64,000 nucleotides of DNA, taken from the NCBI RefSeq assembly GCF_000723205.1, contig NZ_HG315671.1, positions 570,851-634,850 of the forward strand, read 5' to 3'. The position numbers and the translations under genes are program-made. This DNA is from Formosa agariphila KMM 3901. Its GTDB lineage: Bacteria; Bacteroidota; Bacteroidia; Flavobacteriales; Flavobacteriaceae. This document shows positions 35,396 to 44,361 of the stretch, in pieces. How positions within the stretch are numbered: position 1 is the stretch's first letter; each line of letters opens with the position of its first letter. The notes under the pieces are model-generated. The model did not search any database. It saw only the letters and a program-made list of their open reading frames with translations, and was not told where the DNA came from.

Positions 35396-35759
35396 AATAG
35401 ATTTTATTTAGTAAGTAAAGATAAAAGTTTCAAATGTCTTTATATAATATATGGTTCTTTTTTGACGATTTTTTTAAGGTATCGTTTGCGTAAAAACGAT
35501 AAGTAGTTGTTCACAATTGTTTTGTTACCAAATGATTAATATGCTGTTAAGTAACACCTAAACTGTAACGTTTTAAAGTTTTTACAGTCTTTGTAGTATA
35601 ATCATCAATTAAAAATCAATCATTATGAAAAACATTAACAGACATTTTTATGTCCCCGAATTACATCTAGATTCCTATTTATTTCAGGAGTCAGATAAAA
35701 AAATCATTACCCCTTTAAACAGGATATTTAATTCTAATCACATTTTAAAAAACTTACCT
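35396..35759. other. Intergenic region upstream of the first ankyrin gene
   Basis: This 364-base gap holds the divergent control region of gpmI and the first ankyrin gene. A near-consensus AGTCTTTG (7 of 8) lies near 35587-35594. From 35625 an in-frame stretch of 45 codons runs into the ankyrin gene and could be a leader peptide or an N-terminal extension. The rest is AT-rich without other features. Confidence 0.4.
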
Positions 35760-36155
35760 ATGAAAACTTTATTTTTTATTGTCGCTATTACTTTTGTTTC
35801 AGCATCTACACCTGTTCAGAGTGGTAATTATTCTTCTCATGCAGATTACATGTATTCTAACCTAAACAATACAGAACCTTTAGTTAATTTGCTATGTACT
35901 TTAATTGCTAAGGGCGATACGGAAACTGTTAAAAAATTAATCGAATTTGGAGAAGATGTTAACGAGAAATCTAACGGTCTTACTCCAGCTATGTATGCAT
36001 CTAAATATAATAGAACAGAAATTCTTAAATATTTAATTCTTAGAGGAGCCAAATTAACAGTAAAGTGTGATAAAGGATATACTGCACTTGAGTACTCAAT
36101 AGCTACAAATGCAAAAGAAGCTCAAATGATATTAGAGGCAAATTTAAAGAAATAG
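35760..36155 (+). CDS. Exported ankyrin-repeat protein (paralogue 1)
   Basis: From the ATG at 35760 the protein has 131 residues: a signal peptide (MKTLFFIVAITFVSASTPVQS), a short linker, and about three ankyrin repeats. These are LVNLLCTLIAKGDTETVKKLI, then GLTPAMYASKYNRTEILKYLI, then KGYTALEYSIATNAKEAQMIL. An ATG at 35625 in the same frame would add 45 residues in front of the signal peptide and so would hide it; the second paralogue has no such extension. Ankyrin repeats bind other proteins, here in the periplasm or outside. It is followed by its own terminator and by a close paralogue, pointing to a tandem duplication. The partner is unknown. Confidence 0.85.
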   Translation: MKTLFFIVAITFVSASTPVQSGNYSSHADYMYSNLNNTEPLVNLLCTLIAKGDTETVKKLIEFGEDVNEKSNGLTPAMYASKYNRTEILKYLILRGAKLTVKCDKGYTALEYSIATNAKEAQMILEANLKK

Positions 36156-36185
36156 GTGATAAAAATTTAGTTTGTTATTTGGTTT

Positions 36186-36218
36186 TAAAAAGCTGTCTTC
36201 TTAAAGGCAGCTTTTTTT
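36186..36218 (+). terminator. Terminator of the first ankyrin gene
   Basis: AAAAAGCTGTCTT and AAAGGCAGCTTTTT form a stem with one G-U pair and a short loop, followed by a T run, 30 bases after the stop codon. Confidence 0.75.
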
Positions 36219-36529
36219 GTAGACATGTGTTTTTAGCATCGAATTGTATGAGATTTTGTCAGATATTTAATGTTAATAAGGAATATTGCTAATTCAATTC
36301 AAACGTTTTCAATCGTTTTTTTTGAAATTAAAAATGATTATTTTTCAATAGATAGTAAGGTTTGTTTAATTAATTTTATACTCTGAATATAGACCTCGTA
36401 TTTATCTTAATTTTTTGGCAAAATTATAGTCGATATATGCAAAATATGACAAAAAACAGGTCTTGAAATCACCGTGTTAATGTTATGTTAAAACGGTATT
36501 GTAGCATATTAAAATTATCATATTCTCAT
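36219..36529. other. AT-rich intergenic region between the two ankyrin genes
   Basis: About 310 bases without any open frame or stem of note on either strand. It ends at the promoter of the second ankyrin gene. I see no RNA gene or repeat in it. Confidence 0.4.
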
Positions 36530-36537
36530 TAAATTTG
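36530..36537 (+). promoter_or_regulatory. -7 box of the second ankyrin gene
   Basis: TAAATTTG matches TANNTTTG and lies about 55 bases ahead of the ATG at 36592. Confidence 0.5.
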
Positions 36538-36591
36538 CTGTATATTAAAATATATTTAAAATTATCTATTTATTTTAAAAATACCGTAATT

Positions 36592-36987
36592 ATGAAAAAG
36601 CTATTATTTATTATCGCAATCGTATTTGGAGCTACATCAACTCAAGTTCAAGCTTCTAATTTTATTAGTAATACAAATTCAAATATTTTAACTGTAGAAG
36701 TAAATAAACCAACGGTTAATTTATTATGCACATCTATAGCTAAAGGAGATTTAGATATAGTTAAAAAATTAATTGCCAATGGTGAGAGTGTAAACAAAAA
36801 ATCTAACGGACAAACGCCTGCAATGTATGCAGCAAGATATAATAGAACTGAAATTCTTGAATTATTAATTGCTGAAGGGGCAAACCTTAGAGTAAAAGAT
36901 AATAAAGGGTATAGCGCATTAGATTATGCAAAAGCTACTAACGCTGTAGGTGCTCAAAAATTAATTGAAGCTGCTTTAGTAAAATAA
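36592..36987 (+). CDS. Exported ankyrin-repeat protein (paralogue 2)
   Basis: The ATG at 36592 gives 131 residues, exactly as for its neighbour: a signal peptide (MKKLLFIIAIVFGATSTQVQA), a linker, and ankyrin repeats VNLLCTSIAKGDLDIVKKLI, GQTPAMYAARYNRTEILELLI and KGYSALDYAKATNAVGAQKLI. A longer frame starts only with TTG at 36535, which overlaps the -7 box, so it is rejected. Repeats are better conserved between the paralogues than signal and linker, as expected if the ankyrin surface is functional. No effector domain or sorting tail is attached. Function unknown; export and protein binding are inferred. Confidence 0.88.
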   Translation: MKKLLFIIAIVFGATSTQVQASNFISNTNSNILTVEVNKPTVNLLCTSIAKGDLDIVKKLIANGESVNKKSNGQTPAMYAARYNRTEILELLIAEGANLRVKDNKGYSALDYAKATNAVGAQKLIEAALVK

Positions 36988-37020
36988 AGCAATCACTAAA
37001 TAAGCAAATTAAACAATGAA

Positions 37021-37052
37021 AGGAATTATCTTAATAGATAATTCCTTTTTTT
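37021..37052 (+). terminator. Terminator of the second ankyrin gene
   Basis: GGAATTATC and GATAATTCC (37022-37030 and 37037-37045) pair perfectly and are followed by seven T. Confidence 0.85.
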
Positions 37053-37080
37053 ATGCGTGCCTAATTTAGGAACTGCGCAT

Positions 37081-37112
37081 AAAAAAACCGTTTAAAATTT
37101 ATTTTAAACGGT
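37081..37112 (-). terminator. Terminator of the DUF164-type gene
   Basis: ACCGTTTAAAA and TTTTAAACGGT (37087-37097 and 37102-37112) form an 11-bp stem with a four-base loop. The A run at 37081-37087 becomes the U tract of the minus-strand message. Confidence 0.8.
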
Positions 37113-37137
37113 TTATATATTTTATAAAAGGAAAGTT

Positions 37138-37917
37138 TTAAAACTTAGCGAAAAGCTTTTCCATTTTTTCCTTTTGTTCTGTTGCTAAAGCTTCATCAAC
37201 TAAGATTCTACCACTATGCTCATCTGTAATGATTTTTTTACGAGACGCAATTTCCATAATAATTTGTGGTGGAATAGTAAAGAAAGATCCTCCAGAAGCA
37301 CCTCTTTCTACGGCTACAACTGCTAAACCATTTTTAACATTAGTACGAATTCTTGTATAAGCTTTTACTAAGCGCTCCTCGATTAATGTTTTGTATTCGT
37401 CAGATTTTGCAATTAATGCAGATTCTTCTTTCTCTGTTTCAGATAAAATAGCATCTAATTCACCTTTTTTGTGCTTTAAATGCGCTTGACGTTCTTTAGA
37501 ACGTTCTTTAGTCTGAGCGATGATTTCTTTCTTTTGTTCGATTTGAACCTTGAATTCATTGATGTGCTTTTCAGCCAATTCAATTTCTAATTCTTGGAAT
37601 TCAACTTCTTTAGTAAGCGAGTTATACTCTCTGTTATTACTAATGTTTTTTAACTGGGTATTATATTTTTTAATTAAAGAATTAGCTTCTTCAATTATAT
37701 TCTTTTTAGACTTAATTTCTTCATCTAAAACGTCTAGACTTGCGTCTAATTTCTCAAGTCTTGTCTGTAGTCCAGCAACTTCATCTTCTAAATCACGCAC
37801 CTCTAAAGGTAGTTCTCCTCGAACGTTTCTAATTTCATCGATTCTAGAATCGATAAGTTGTAAATCGTATAAAGCTCTTAAACGTTCTTCTACAGTTACT
37901 TCTTTACTTTTTGCCAT
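37138..37917 (-). CDS. DUF164-type coiled-coil protein with degenerate zinc ribbon
   Basis: The family has a long helical hairpin, normally ending in a C4 zinc ribbon. The 259 residues show an extended coiled coil (about 10-180) and the family end GASGGSFFTIPPQII (about 210-224) and SGRILVDEAL (about 237-246). The four zinc cysteines are absent; in fact the whole protein has no cysteine. It starts 3 bases after the NIF3-like gene, and these two families often occur together. Family function is unclear, with nucleic acid or assembly roles proposed. Here a role without zinc must apply. Confidence 0.85.
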   Translation of the reverse strand: MAKSKEVTVEERLRALYDLQLIDSRIDEIRNVRGELPLEVRDLEDEVAGLQTRLEKLDASLDVLDEEIKSKKNIIEEANSLIKKYNTQLKNISNNREYNSLTKEVEFQELEIELAEKHINEFKVQIEQKKEIIAQTKERSKERQAHLKHKKGELDAILSETEKEESALIAKSDEYKTLIEERLVKAYTRIRTNVKNGLAVVAVERGASGGSFFTIPPQIIMEIASRKKIITDEHSGRILVDEALATEQKEKMEKLFAKF

Positions 37918-37920
37918 ACT

Positions 37921-39015
37921 TTAAAAATACTTAACAGGGTTTGTATCGGTCTTTGATAAAACGATTGCAAAATTAGTGATTTTTTTTGTAAGAAGCGCTA
38001 CTAAACCATTTTTTGTAAACTGTTCACTTTCAAAATGCCCAATATCGGCTAAAATTAGTTTGTTTTCTGCAGAGAAAAAGTCATGATACTTTAAGTCTGC
38101 TGTTATAAAAGCATCAGCTCCAGCATGTTTAACATTTGCAATAGCGAAACTTCCCGAACCTCCTAAAACGGCAACTTTTTTTATGGGTTTATCTAATAAT
38201 TCACTATGTCTAACACAAGCGGTATTCATTTTCGATTTTAGATAGTTTAGGAATTGTTTTTCATTCATTTCAGATTCAAATTCACCTATCATCCCAATAC
38301 CAATATGTTGATTTGTGTTTTCTAATGTGACAATTTCGTAAGCAACTTCTTCATAAGAATGCGTGTTGAATAGGGATTTCAGAATTTTAGACTCTAAATG
38401 TTTGGCGAATGTTACCGAAATCTGTGTCTCTTCTTCAAAATGAGTTTCACCTTTGTGTCCAATTGTAGGATTCGAATTTGTATTCCCGTTAAAGGAGCCG
38501 GTCCCTTCAATATTAAAACTGCAATCAGAATAATTTCCTATTTGTCCAGCACCTGCGTTAAATAAAGCTTGACGTAATGCTTCTGCTTCCTGTCTAGGCA
38601 CATAGGTTGTTAATTTTTTAATGGTACTTTTCTGCGGAATTAAAATGGATGTGTTAACTAAACCAAGTTGGTTGCAAATCATAGCATTTACGCCTTGTAT
38701 ATGATTATCTAATGCCGTATGAATGGCATAAATAGCAATATTATGTTTAATCGCTTTTAAAACCACACGTTCTACATAGGTTTTTCCTGTGAGTTTTTTT
38801 AAGCCTTTAAAAATAATGGGATGAAAACTAACAATGAGATTACAGTTGTTTTCAATAGCTTCATCTACCACAGATTCTAAGGTGTCTAGAGTGATTAAAA
38901 CACCAGTTAATTTTTCGTTTTTATCGCCTACAAGTAGTCCAACATTATCGAAATCTTCGGCATAATTTAAAGGAGCTAAATCCTCAAGATGGTTGATAAC
39001 GTCTTGAACAATCAT
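37921..39015 (-). CDS. Nif3-like dinuclear metal centre protein (YqfO type)
   Basis: The NIF3/YbgI/YqfO family forms hexameric toroids with a two-metal centre; a GTP cyclohydrolase I type 2 name exists, but the function is unsettled. The 364 residues include metal ligands in SFHPIIFKG (near 64), AIHTALDNHIQGVN (near 97) and ADIGHFESEQF near the end. The central insert (about 130-235, PRQEAEALRQALFNAGAGQIGNY onward) marks the longer YqfO type with a PII-like domain. A TATCTTTG promoter is shared back to back with lpxK. Confidence 0.93.
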   Translation of the reverse strand: MIVQDVINHLEDLAPLNYAEDFDNVGLLVGDKNEKLTGVLITLDTLESVVDEAIENNCNLIVSFHPIIFKGLKKLTGKTYVERVVLKAIKHNIAIYAIHTALDNHIQGVNAMICNQLGLVNTSILIPQKSTIKKLTTYVPRQEAEALRQALFNAGAGQIGNYSDCSFNIEGTGSFNGNTNSNPTIGHKGETHFEEETQISVTFAKHLESKILKSLFNTHSYEEVAYEIVTLENTNQHIGIGMIGEFESEMNEKQFLNYLKSKMNTACVRHSELLDKPIKKVAVLGGSGSFAIANVKHAGADAFITADLKYHDFFSAENKLILADIGHFESEQFTKNGLVALLTKKITNFAIVLSKTDTNPVKYF

Positions 39016-39040
39016 AATATTTTTGGTATTAGGTTTAAAA

Positions 39041-39048
39041 CAAAGATA
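39041..39048 (-). promoter_or_regulatory. -7 box of the nif3-like gene promoter
   Basis: The minus strand reads TATCTTTG. It lies within the 53-base divergent gap with lpxK, 26 bases from the start codon. Confidence 0.5.
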
Positions 39049-39055
39049 AAATATT

Positions 39056-39063
39056 TACTTTCG
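39056..39063 (+). promoter_or_regulatory. Near-consensus -7 box of lpxK
   Basis: TACTTTCG matches the TANNTTTG consensus at all but one position and ends 5 bases before the lpxK ATG. The message would start at or very near the start codon. Confidence 0.35.
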
Positions 39064-39068
39064 TTACA

Positions 39069-40076
39069 ATGAAATTATTACGTTACATATTCTTTCCCAT
39101 TGTTCCCATTTATTATGGTGTAACATGGTTGCGAAATAAATTATTTGATTTAGGTGTTTTAGAATCAACCTCGTACGATTTTCCTGTAATTTGTGTAGGA
39201 AATTTAAGTGTTGGTGGTACGGGTAAAACGCCTATGATTGAGTATTTAATACGGACTTTAAAAAATGATTATAAACTGGCTACATTAAGTAGAGGTTATA
39301 AGCGTAAGAGTGAAGGATTTCAAGTTGGGAAATCTGGGGTAACGGCAGATGTTCTTGGAGATGAACCTTTTCAGTTTTACTCTAAGTATGCTTCAGAAAT
39401 TACCGTTGCTGTAGATGCCGATAGGGGAGCTGGTATTCTTAAACTACGCGAATTAGAACCGAAACCAAATGTAATTTTATTAGATGATGCTTTTCAACAT
39501 AGAAAAGTAAAAGCAGGTTTTAATATAATGCTTACCACGTATTTTAATTTGTTTACCGACGATTATGTGCTCCCTACAGGTGATTTAAGAGAGCCTAAAA
39601 GCGGAGCAAAGCGTGCAGATATAATTGTAGTAACAAAGTGTCCAACATCTCTTAAAACTGAAGCGAAGACCTATATCGTAACACGTATATCTCCAGAACC
39701 AAATCAGAAGGTGTTTTTTAGTACTATAAAGTATGCTGAATTTGTGGTTTCAAAATCTGATAAAAAACCATTAGTACAACTTCCAAAGTTTACGTTAATT
39801 ACCGGAATCGCAAATCCTAAACCTTTAGTCGATTATTTATTAAATATGGGTTTAGATTTTGAACATTTAAACTTTAAAGATCATCACGATTTTACTACAG
39901 ATGAATTAGAAACCTTTAAAGTGAAATCACTTATTATTACAACAGAAAAAGATTTTATGCGACTTAATCAGTTTGCATTTTTGGAGGATACATTATACTA
40001 TTTAGGTATCGAAATTGAACTAGATAATCCTCTTGATTTTAATGCCTCAATACAAAATTTTATAACATCTTATTAA
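39069..40076 (+). CDS. lpxK: Tetraacyldisaccharide 4'-kinase
   Basis: LpxK phosphorylates the 4' position of the lipid A disaccharide precursor at the inner membrane. The 335 residues show the N-terminal membrane-associated segment (LRYIFFPIVPIYYGVTWLRN), the P-loop GNLSVGGTGKT (44-54), LLDDAFQHRKVKAGF (near 141) with catalytic acids, and DFNLFTDDY-like YFNLFTDDYVLPTGDLREP near 160. The end overlaps the convergent histidine kinase gene by 4 bases. Confidence 0.95.
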   Translation: MKLLRYIFFPIVPIYYGVTWLRNKLFDLGVLESTSYDFPVICVGNLSVGGTGKTPMIEYLIRTLKNDYKLATLSRGYKRKSEGFQVGKSGVTADVLGDEPFQFYSKYASEITVAVDADRGAGILKLRELEPKPNVILLDDAFQHRKVKAGFNIMLTTYFNLFTDDYVLPTGDLREPKSGAKRADIIVVTKCPTSLKTEAKTYIVTRISPEPNQKVFFSTIKYAEFVVSKSDKKPLVQLPKFTLITGIANPKPLVDYLLNMGLDFEHLNFKDHHDFTTDELETFKVKSLIITTEKDFMRLNQFAFLEDTLYYLGIEIELDNPLDFNASIQNFITSY

Positions 40077-42301
40077 GTCAATTCGTCTGTATTACCAATA
40101 ACGGCTTTGTATAATTTCTTTTCGAAGTCTTCTTGTTTAAACGGTTTAGATATAATGTCGTTAAAACCAGCTTCATCAAATTCTTGCATTTTATCTTCAA
40201 TAGTAACAGCTGTAAGAGCAAAAATATTAAGATCTCTATCGAAGGTTCTTATTATTTTGGTGGCTTCAATACCACTAATTCCAGGCATGTGAATATCCAT
40301 TAAAACCACATCGTAATGATTGTTTTTTACCAAGTCTACCGCTTCTTCACCATTGTCTACCACCTCACAATTTAGGTTCATTTTGGTTAAAATTTTCTTG
40401 GTAATCATTTGGTTAATCTTGTTATCCTCTACCACTAAAATTTTAATATTACTCATTTCTAATTCAGTAATATTCTTAAAGTAATCTTTGTTTTTCTTAG
40501 GAGCGACTTGCTCTGTAGTGTGTTTTAATGGAATCTCAAAATAGAAACATGTTCCTTTGCCTAGTTCACTTCTAAGATAAATTTTACCGTTTAAAATATC
40601 TATTAAACCTTTAACAATAGATAGTCCTAAACCAGTACCACCATATTTTCTATTGATTTGAATCGAGCCTTGAGAGAAACTTTCGAACATATGTTTTTGT
40701 TTCTCTTCACTAATACCAATCCCGTTGTCTTCAATTTCAAATTTTATGGTATAGATATCCTTAATGTTATTTACTTTAATCGCTCTAACCCATATATCAC
40801 CATCATTAGTAAACTTAATAGAATTTCCTATTAGGTTAATCAGGATTTGTGATAATTTTATTTGGTCGGCTTTAAAGTTAATTGGTAGAGCTTCGTCGTA
40901 TTCAAAATGTATGGTAACACCATTATCTAGAGCCGAATTGTTTAAGGCGGATACAACGTCTGAAATCTTCTTTTTTAAGTCGAAAATCTCATATTCTATA
41001 TCTACTTTATTGGCTTCAATTTTGTTAATTTGAAGAATGTCATTTATAAAGTTTAGTAAATAATCACCAGAGAATTGAAGCGATTTTAAATGTTGAATTT
41101 GATCAGGTTTCGGATTTTCGTCTAACAACATCGTGGTCAACCCCGTTACGGCGTATAATGGAGTTCTGAGTTCGTGAGTAACTGTAGATAAAAAGTTGGC
41201 CTTTGTTTTAGAAGCGAGTTCAGCTTTTTCTTTTGCTAAAATTAATTCGCCATTCTTTTTGTGCAACATATTGTTGGTTTTCAGCCTAATGTTGTTGTTT
41301 TTGTATAGCGATAATGTTAAAAGCGAAAGGATAGTAATTAATGCAATACTTAAAATGGTAGCTAATTTGCTGTATCCTTTTTCTATTTTAAGTTTTTCTA
41401 AATCGGCTTCTTTTTCTTTTTGAAACTCTGTTTGACTATCTAAAATAAATTTAGCTTTCTTTTCTGGGGTTAAATTTTTACGTTTTTGCTCTAATAAAGA
41501 TTGAGATAACGTGATGTGATTTTTTAAATACTGTGTCGATAATTTATAGTTTCCTAATTTTTCGTTTAGTTCACTTAAAATTAAATAACCATTATTTAAA
41601 ACGTCTGTGTAATTGTTACTTTCGGCAAGGAGTAATCCCTGATTTCCTAGTTTTAATGCACTTTCGTCATCGTTTAAGAAATAGTAAACTTTAGCTTGAT
41701 GAATTAAGGCACTGCTTTTAATTTTTGTTAAATCGAAACGTTGGGCTAATGCTAAAGACTTATCAATGCGTTCTCTTGCTTTTCTATATTGCTTTAACGC
41801 CATGTATGTTTTTCCTTCGTTTAAAAGTACCTCAGCTTCAAATTCACTTAAATTTTCCTGTTCAAAAAGTGATAGTGAGGCCTTGTAATACGTAAGCGCT
41901 TGTTCGTAATCTTCTAGATACATAAAAACGTTTCCAAGCGTCTTGTAGGTTTCGGCTATGTTTATATTATCCTTAGCAAAACGTTGTACTTCTATAGCTT
42001 TAGTAAGTGTTTTTATGGCTTCTGTAGGCTCCTCAATAATAAACTCTAATTTACCCAGTTTAGAATATATAAGACCAATACTTTTCTTATTATCTATACT
42101 TTGAGCAAGATTTAAAGCTTCTTCTAGTTTTTTCTTTGCAGGATAGTAGTTGTTATTATCGATATCGTATTGCGCTTGGGTAATACGAAAATCTATAGTA
42201 TTTTGAATGGTTTCTGGGTCGCTATGTACAGTATCCTGCGCATTTATGCCGATAGTAATTAGCAAAAAGATTACCCAAATGTAATGTTTGATGTTAAGCA
42301 T
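40073..42301 (-). CDS. Hybrid sensor histidine kinase with TPR sensor region and receiver domain
   Basis: The 742 residues begin with a signal peptide (about 1-21), then roughly six tetratricopeptide repeats in the periplasm (about 30-265). A membrane helix lies near 311-331 (ILSIALITILSLLTLSLY), followed by a short coiled coil. The HisKA segment FLSTVTHELRTPLYAV has the phosphorylated histidine near 376. The ATPase boxes are NLIGNSIKFTNDG, DNGIGISEE and GTGLGLSIV. A C-terminal receiver domain has its aspartate in VLMDIHMPGISG near 669. No output regulator is encoded beside it, so the partner is unknown. Such TPR kinases are common in Bacteroidota. Confidence 0.93.
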   Translation of the reverse strand: MLNIKHYIWVIFLLITIGINAQDTVHSDPETIQNTIDFRITQAQYDIDNNNYYPAKKKLEEALNLAQSIDNKKSIGLIYSKLGKLEFIIEEPTEAIKTLTKAIEVQRFAKDNINIAETYKTLGNVFMYLEDYEQALTYYKASLSLFEQENLSEFEAEVLLNEGKTYMALKQYRKARERIDKSLALAQRFDLTKIKSSALIHQAKVYYFLNDDESALKLGNQGLLLAESNNYTDVLNNGYLILSELNEKLGNYKLSTQYLKNHITLSQSLLEQKRKNLTPEKKAKFILDSQTEFQKEKEADLEKLKIEKGYSKLATILSIALITILSLLTLSLYKNNNIRLKTNNMLHKKNGELILAKEKAELASKTKANFLSTVTHELRTPLYAVTGLTTMLLDENPKPDQIQHLKSLQFSGDYLLNFINDILQINKIEANKVDIEYEIFDLKKKISDVVSALNNSALDNGVTIHFEYDEALPINFKADQIKLSQILINLIGNSIKFTNDGDIWVRAIKVNNIKDIYTIKFEIEDNGIGISEEKQKHMFESFSQGSIQINRKYGGTGLGLSIVKGLIDILNGKIYLRSELGKGTCFYFEIPLKHTTEQVAPKKNKDYFKNITELEMSNIKILVVEDNKINQMITKKILTKMNLNCEVVDNGEEAVDLVKNNHYDVVLMDIHMPGISGIEATKIIRTFDRDLNIFALTAVTIEDKMQEFDEAGFNDIISKPFKQEDFEKKLYKAVIGNTDELT

Positions 42302-42350
42302 ATTAAGAAGTTACTTTCAAGTAAATAAAATTGGCATTCGATAAAAATAA

Positions 42351-43346
42351 TTATTTTTCCGACAACTTACATATTAAATCTATGATTCTACTAGAATATC
42401 CTGTTTCATTATCGTACCAACCTATAATTTTAACCATATTTCCAATAACCGAAGTCATTTGAGCATCAAAAATGCAGGAATGAGGATTTCCCACAATGTC
42501 TATTGAAACAATAGGGTCTTCTGTATATTCTAAGATAGATTTAAAATGTGTTTCGGAAGCCGTCTTAAAAGCTTGATTAACGTCTTCTATTGTAGCTGTT
42601 TTTTTTATATTGAACGTAATATCTGTTAGCGAGCCATTGGCAACAGGAACTCGAATACCGCATCCACCTATAACATCCGAAAGCTCTGGGAATATTTTTG
42701 TTAATGCTTTTGCTGCTCCTGTAGTTGTAGGAACAATAGATTGACCTGCAGCACGAGCACGACGTAAATCGCGGTGTGGCTGATCGTGTAAAGATTGGTC
42801 TGTGGTGTACGAATGTATAGTTGTAATGTAAGCTTGCTCGACACCAAAATTATCATTAATAATTGCCATCATAGGTGCGGCATTATTAGTGGTGCAAGAT
42901 GCATTAGAAATAATGGTTTCTGTACCGTCAATTAAATGGTCATTTACACCTAGCACTATGGTTTTAATATCGTCTTCTAAAGCAGGCACACTTAGAATTA
43001 CACGTTTTGCCCCGTTATTTATATGATGCTGAAGCTCCAGTTTTGTTTTAAATTTACCTGTGGATTCTACTACAAAATCTACGTTGTATGGACTCCAATC
43101 AATTGTTTTTGGATGTGTTTCATTAAGCAATGGAATCTTAACATCGTTAACTACAATTGTATTTCCGGCGTGAGTAATAATCTGATTAGAAACTCCGTGT
43201 ATGCTATCGTATTTAAGCAAATGACTTAAAGTGTAAGCATCTGCTAAATCGTTAATAGCAACAACGTTAATATGAGAATGTTCCTGTAATAATCTAAAAA
43301 CACGACGTCCAATACGCCCAAAACCATTTATGGCAACATTAATCAT
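42351..43346 (-). CDS. gap: Type I glyceraldehyde-3-phosphate dehydrogenase
   Basis: This enzyme oxidises glyceraldehyde 3-phosphate with NAD+ and phosphate. The 331 residues show the NAD motif INGFGRIGRRVFR (6-18), the catalytic cysteine in SNASCTTNNAAPM (about residue 150), SYTTDQSLHDQPHRDLRRAR (about 183-202) and WYDNETGYSSR near 311. Its ATG overlaps the lipA stop codon (TAATG), so the two are translationally coupled. A Flavobacteriaceae genome usually carries a second, main glycolytic gap elsewhere; whether this copy is the main one cannot be told. Confidence 0.95.
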   Translation of the reverse strand: MINVAINGFGRIGRRVFRLLQEHSHINVVAINDLADAYTLSHLLKYDSIHGVSNQIITHAGNTIVVNDVKIPLLNETHPKTIDWSPYNVDFVVESTGKFKTKLELQHHINNGAKRVILSVPALEDDIKTIVLGVNDHLIDGTETIISNASCTTNNAAPMMAIINDNFGVEQAYITTIHSYTTDQSLHDQPHRDLRRARAAGQSIVPTTTGAAKALTKIFPELSDVIGGCGIRVPVANGSLTDITFNIKKTATIEDVNQAFKTASETHFKSILEYTEDPIVSIDIVGNPHSCIFDAQMTSVIGNMVKIIGWYDNETGYSSRIIDLICKLSEK

Positions 43347-44224
43347 TAGTTAATGTGTTTCTGAGCTTTGTAAGAAGAACGTACTAAAGAGCTACTTTCT
43401 ACGTGTCTAAATCCTAAGTCTAGTCCAATTTCTCTATATTCTGCAAATTGATCCGGTGTAATAAACTGTTTTACTGGCAAATGTTTTTTACTAGGTTGTA
43501 AGTATTGACCTATAGTAACAACATCAACATCATTAGCTCTTAAATCGTGTAATGTTTCTATTACTTCTTCACGTTTTTCACCAAGACCTAGCATAATACC
43601 AGATTTTGTTCTGCGTTGTCCTTGAGCTTTTAAGTATTTTAAAACACCTAAACTACGATCGTATTTGGCTTGAATTCTAACATCACGAGTTAAACGTCTT
43701 ACTGTTTCAATATTATGAGATACAACTTCTGGGGCTACATCTATAATACGATCAATATGTTGTTCTACACCTTGAAAATCTGGAATAAGAGTTTCTAGAG
43801 TAGTTTCTGGATTCATACGTCTAACAGCTTTCACGGTTTCTGCCCACATTATGCTTCCCATATCTTTTAAATCGTCTCGATCTACACTAGTAAGCACGGC
43901 ATGATTAATTTTCATTAATTTAATAGATCGTGCTACTTTTTCTGGTTCATCCCAATCTACAGTCTCAGGTCGACCTGTTTTAACACCGCAAAAACCACAA
44001 GATCTCGTACATACATTTCCTAAAATCATAAATGTTGCAGTACCTTCACCCCAACATTCACCCATATTTGGGCAACTACCAGAAGTACAAATGGTATTTA
44101 AACTATATTTATCTACAAGACTTCTTAGTTCGGTATACTTTTTACCTGTTGGTAATTTTACACGTAACCATTTTGGTTTTGGAAGACGATCCGGAAGAAT
44201 GTTTGAAGCAGTTTCAGAATTCAT
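43346..44224 (-). CDS. lipA: Lipoyl synthase
   Basis: This radical SAM enzyme inserts two sulfurs into octanoyl groups on lipoyl domains, including the H protein partner of GcvP. From the ATG at 44224 it has 292 residues. The auxiliary cluster is [13 protein letters not shown] (about residues 46-58) and the radical SAM cluster is CTRSCGFC (about 71-78). [12 protein letters not shown] at the end carries the serine that binds the auxiliary cluster. A frame from 44248 starts with TTG and overlaps the -7 box, so the ATG is preferred. Leads a lipA-gap pair. Confidence 0.96.
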   Translation of the reverse strand: MNSETASNILPDRLPKPKWLRVKLPTGKKYTELRSLVDKYSLNTICTSGSCPNMGECWGEGTATFMILGNVCTRSCGFCGVKTGRPETVDWDEPEKVARSIKLMKINHAVLTSVDRDDLKDMGSIMWAETVKAVRRMNPETTLETLIPDFQGVEQHIDRIIDVAPEVVSHNIETVRRLTRDVRIQAKYDRSLGVLKYLKAQGQRRTKSGIMLGLGEKREEVIETLHDLRANDVDVVTIGQYLQPSKKHLPVKQFITPDQFAEYREIGLDLGFRHVESSSLVRSSYKAQKHIN

Positions 44225-44245
44225 AAATTTTCTCTTTTCGAAATG

Positions 44246-44253
44246 CAAAGATA
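44246..44253 (-). promoter_or_regulatory. -7 box of the lipA-gap promoter
   Basis: The minus strand reads TATCTTTG, 21 bases before the lipA ATG, giving a leader of about 14 bases. This supports the 44224 start. Confidence 0.5.
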
Positions 44254-44361
44254 CAAAGTATAATCTAAAAAGTAGAGTATATAGTCGTTAGATAAATTTT
44301 CTGAAATTTTATAAAGATGAAGATGTTTTGATGAATAAATACGGCTTTAGCATCTTATAAT

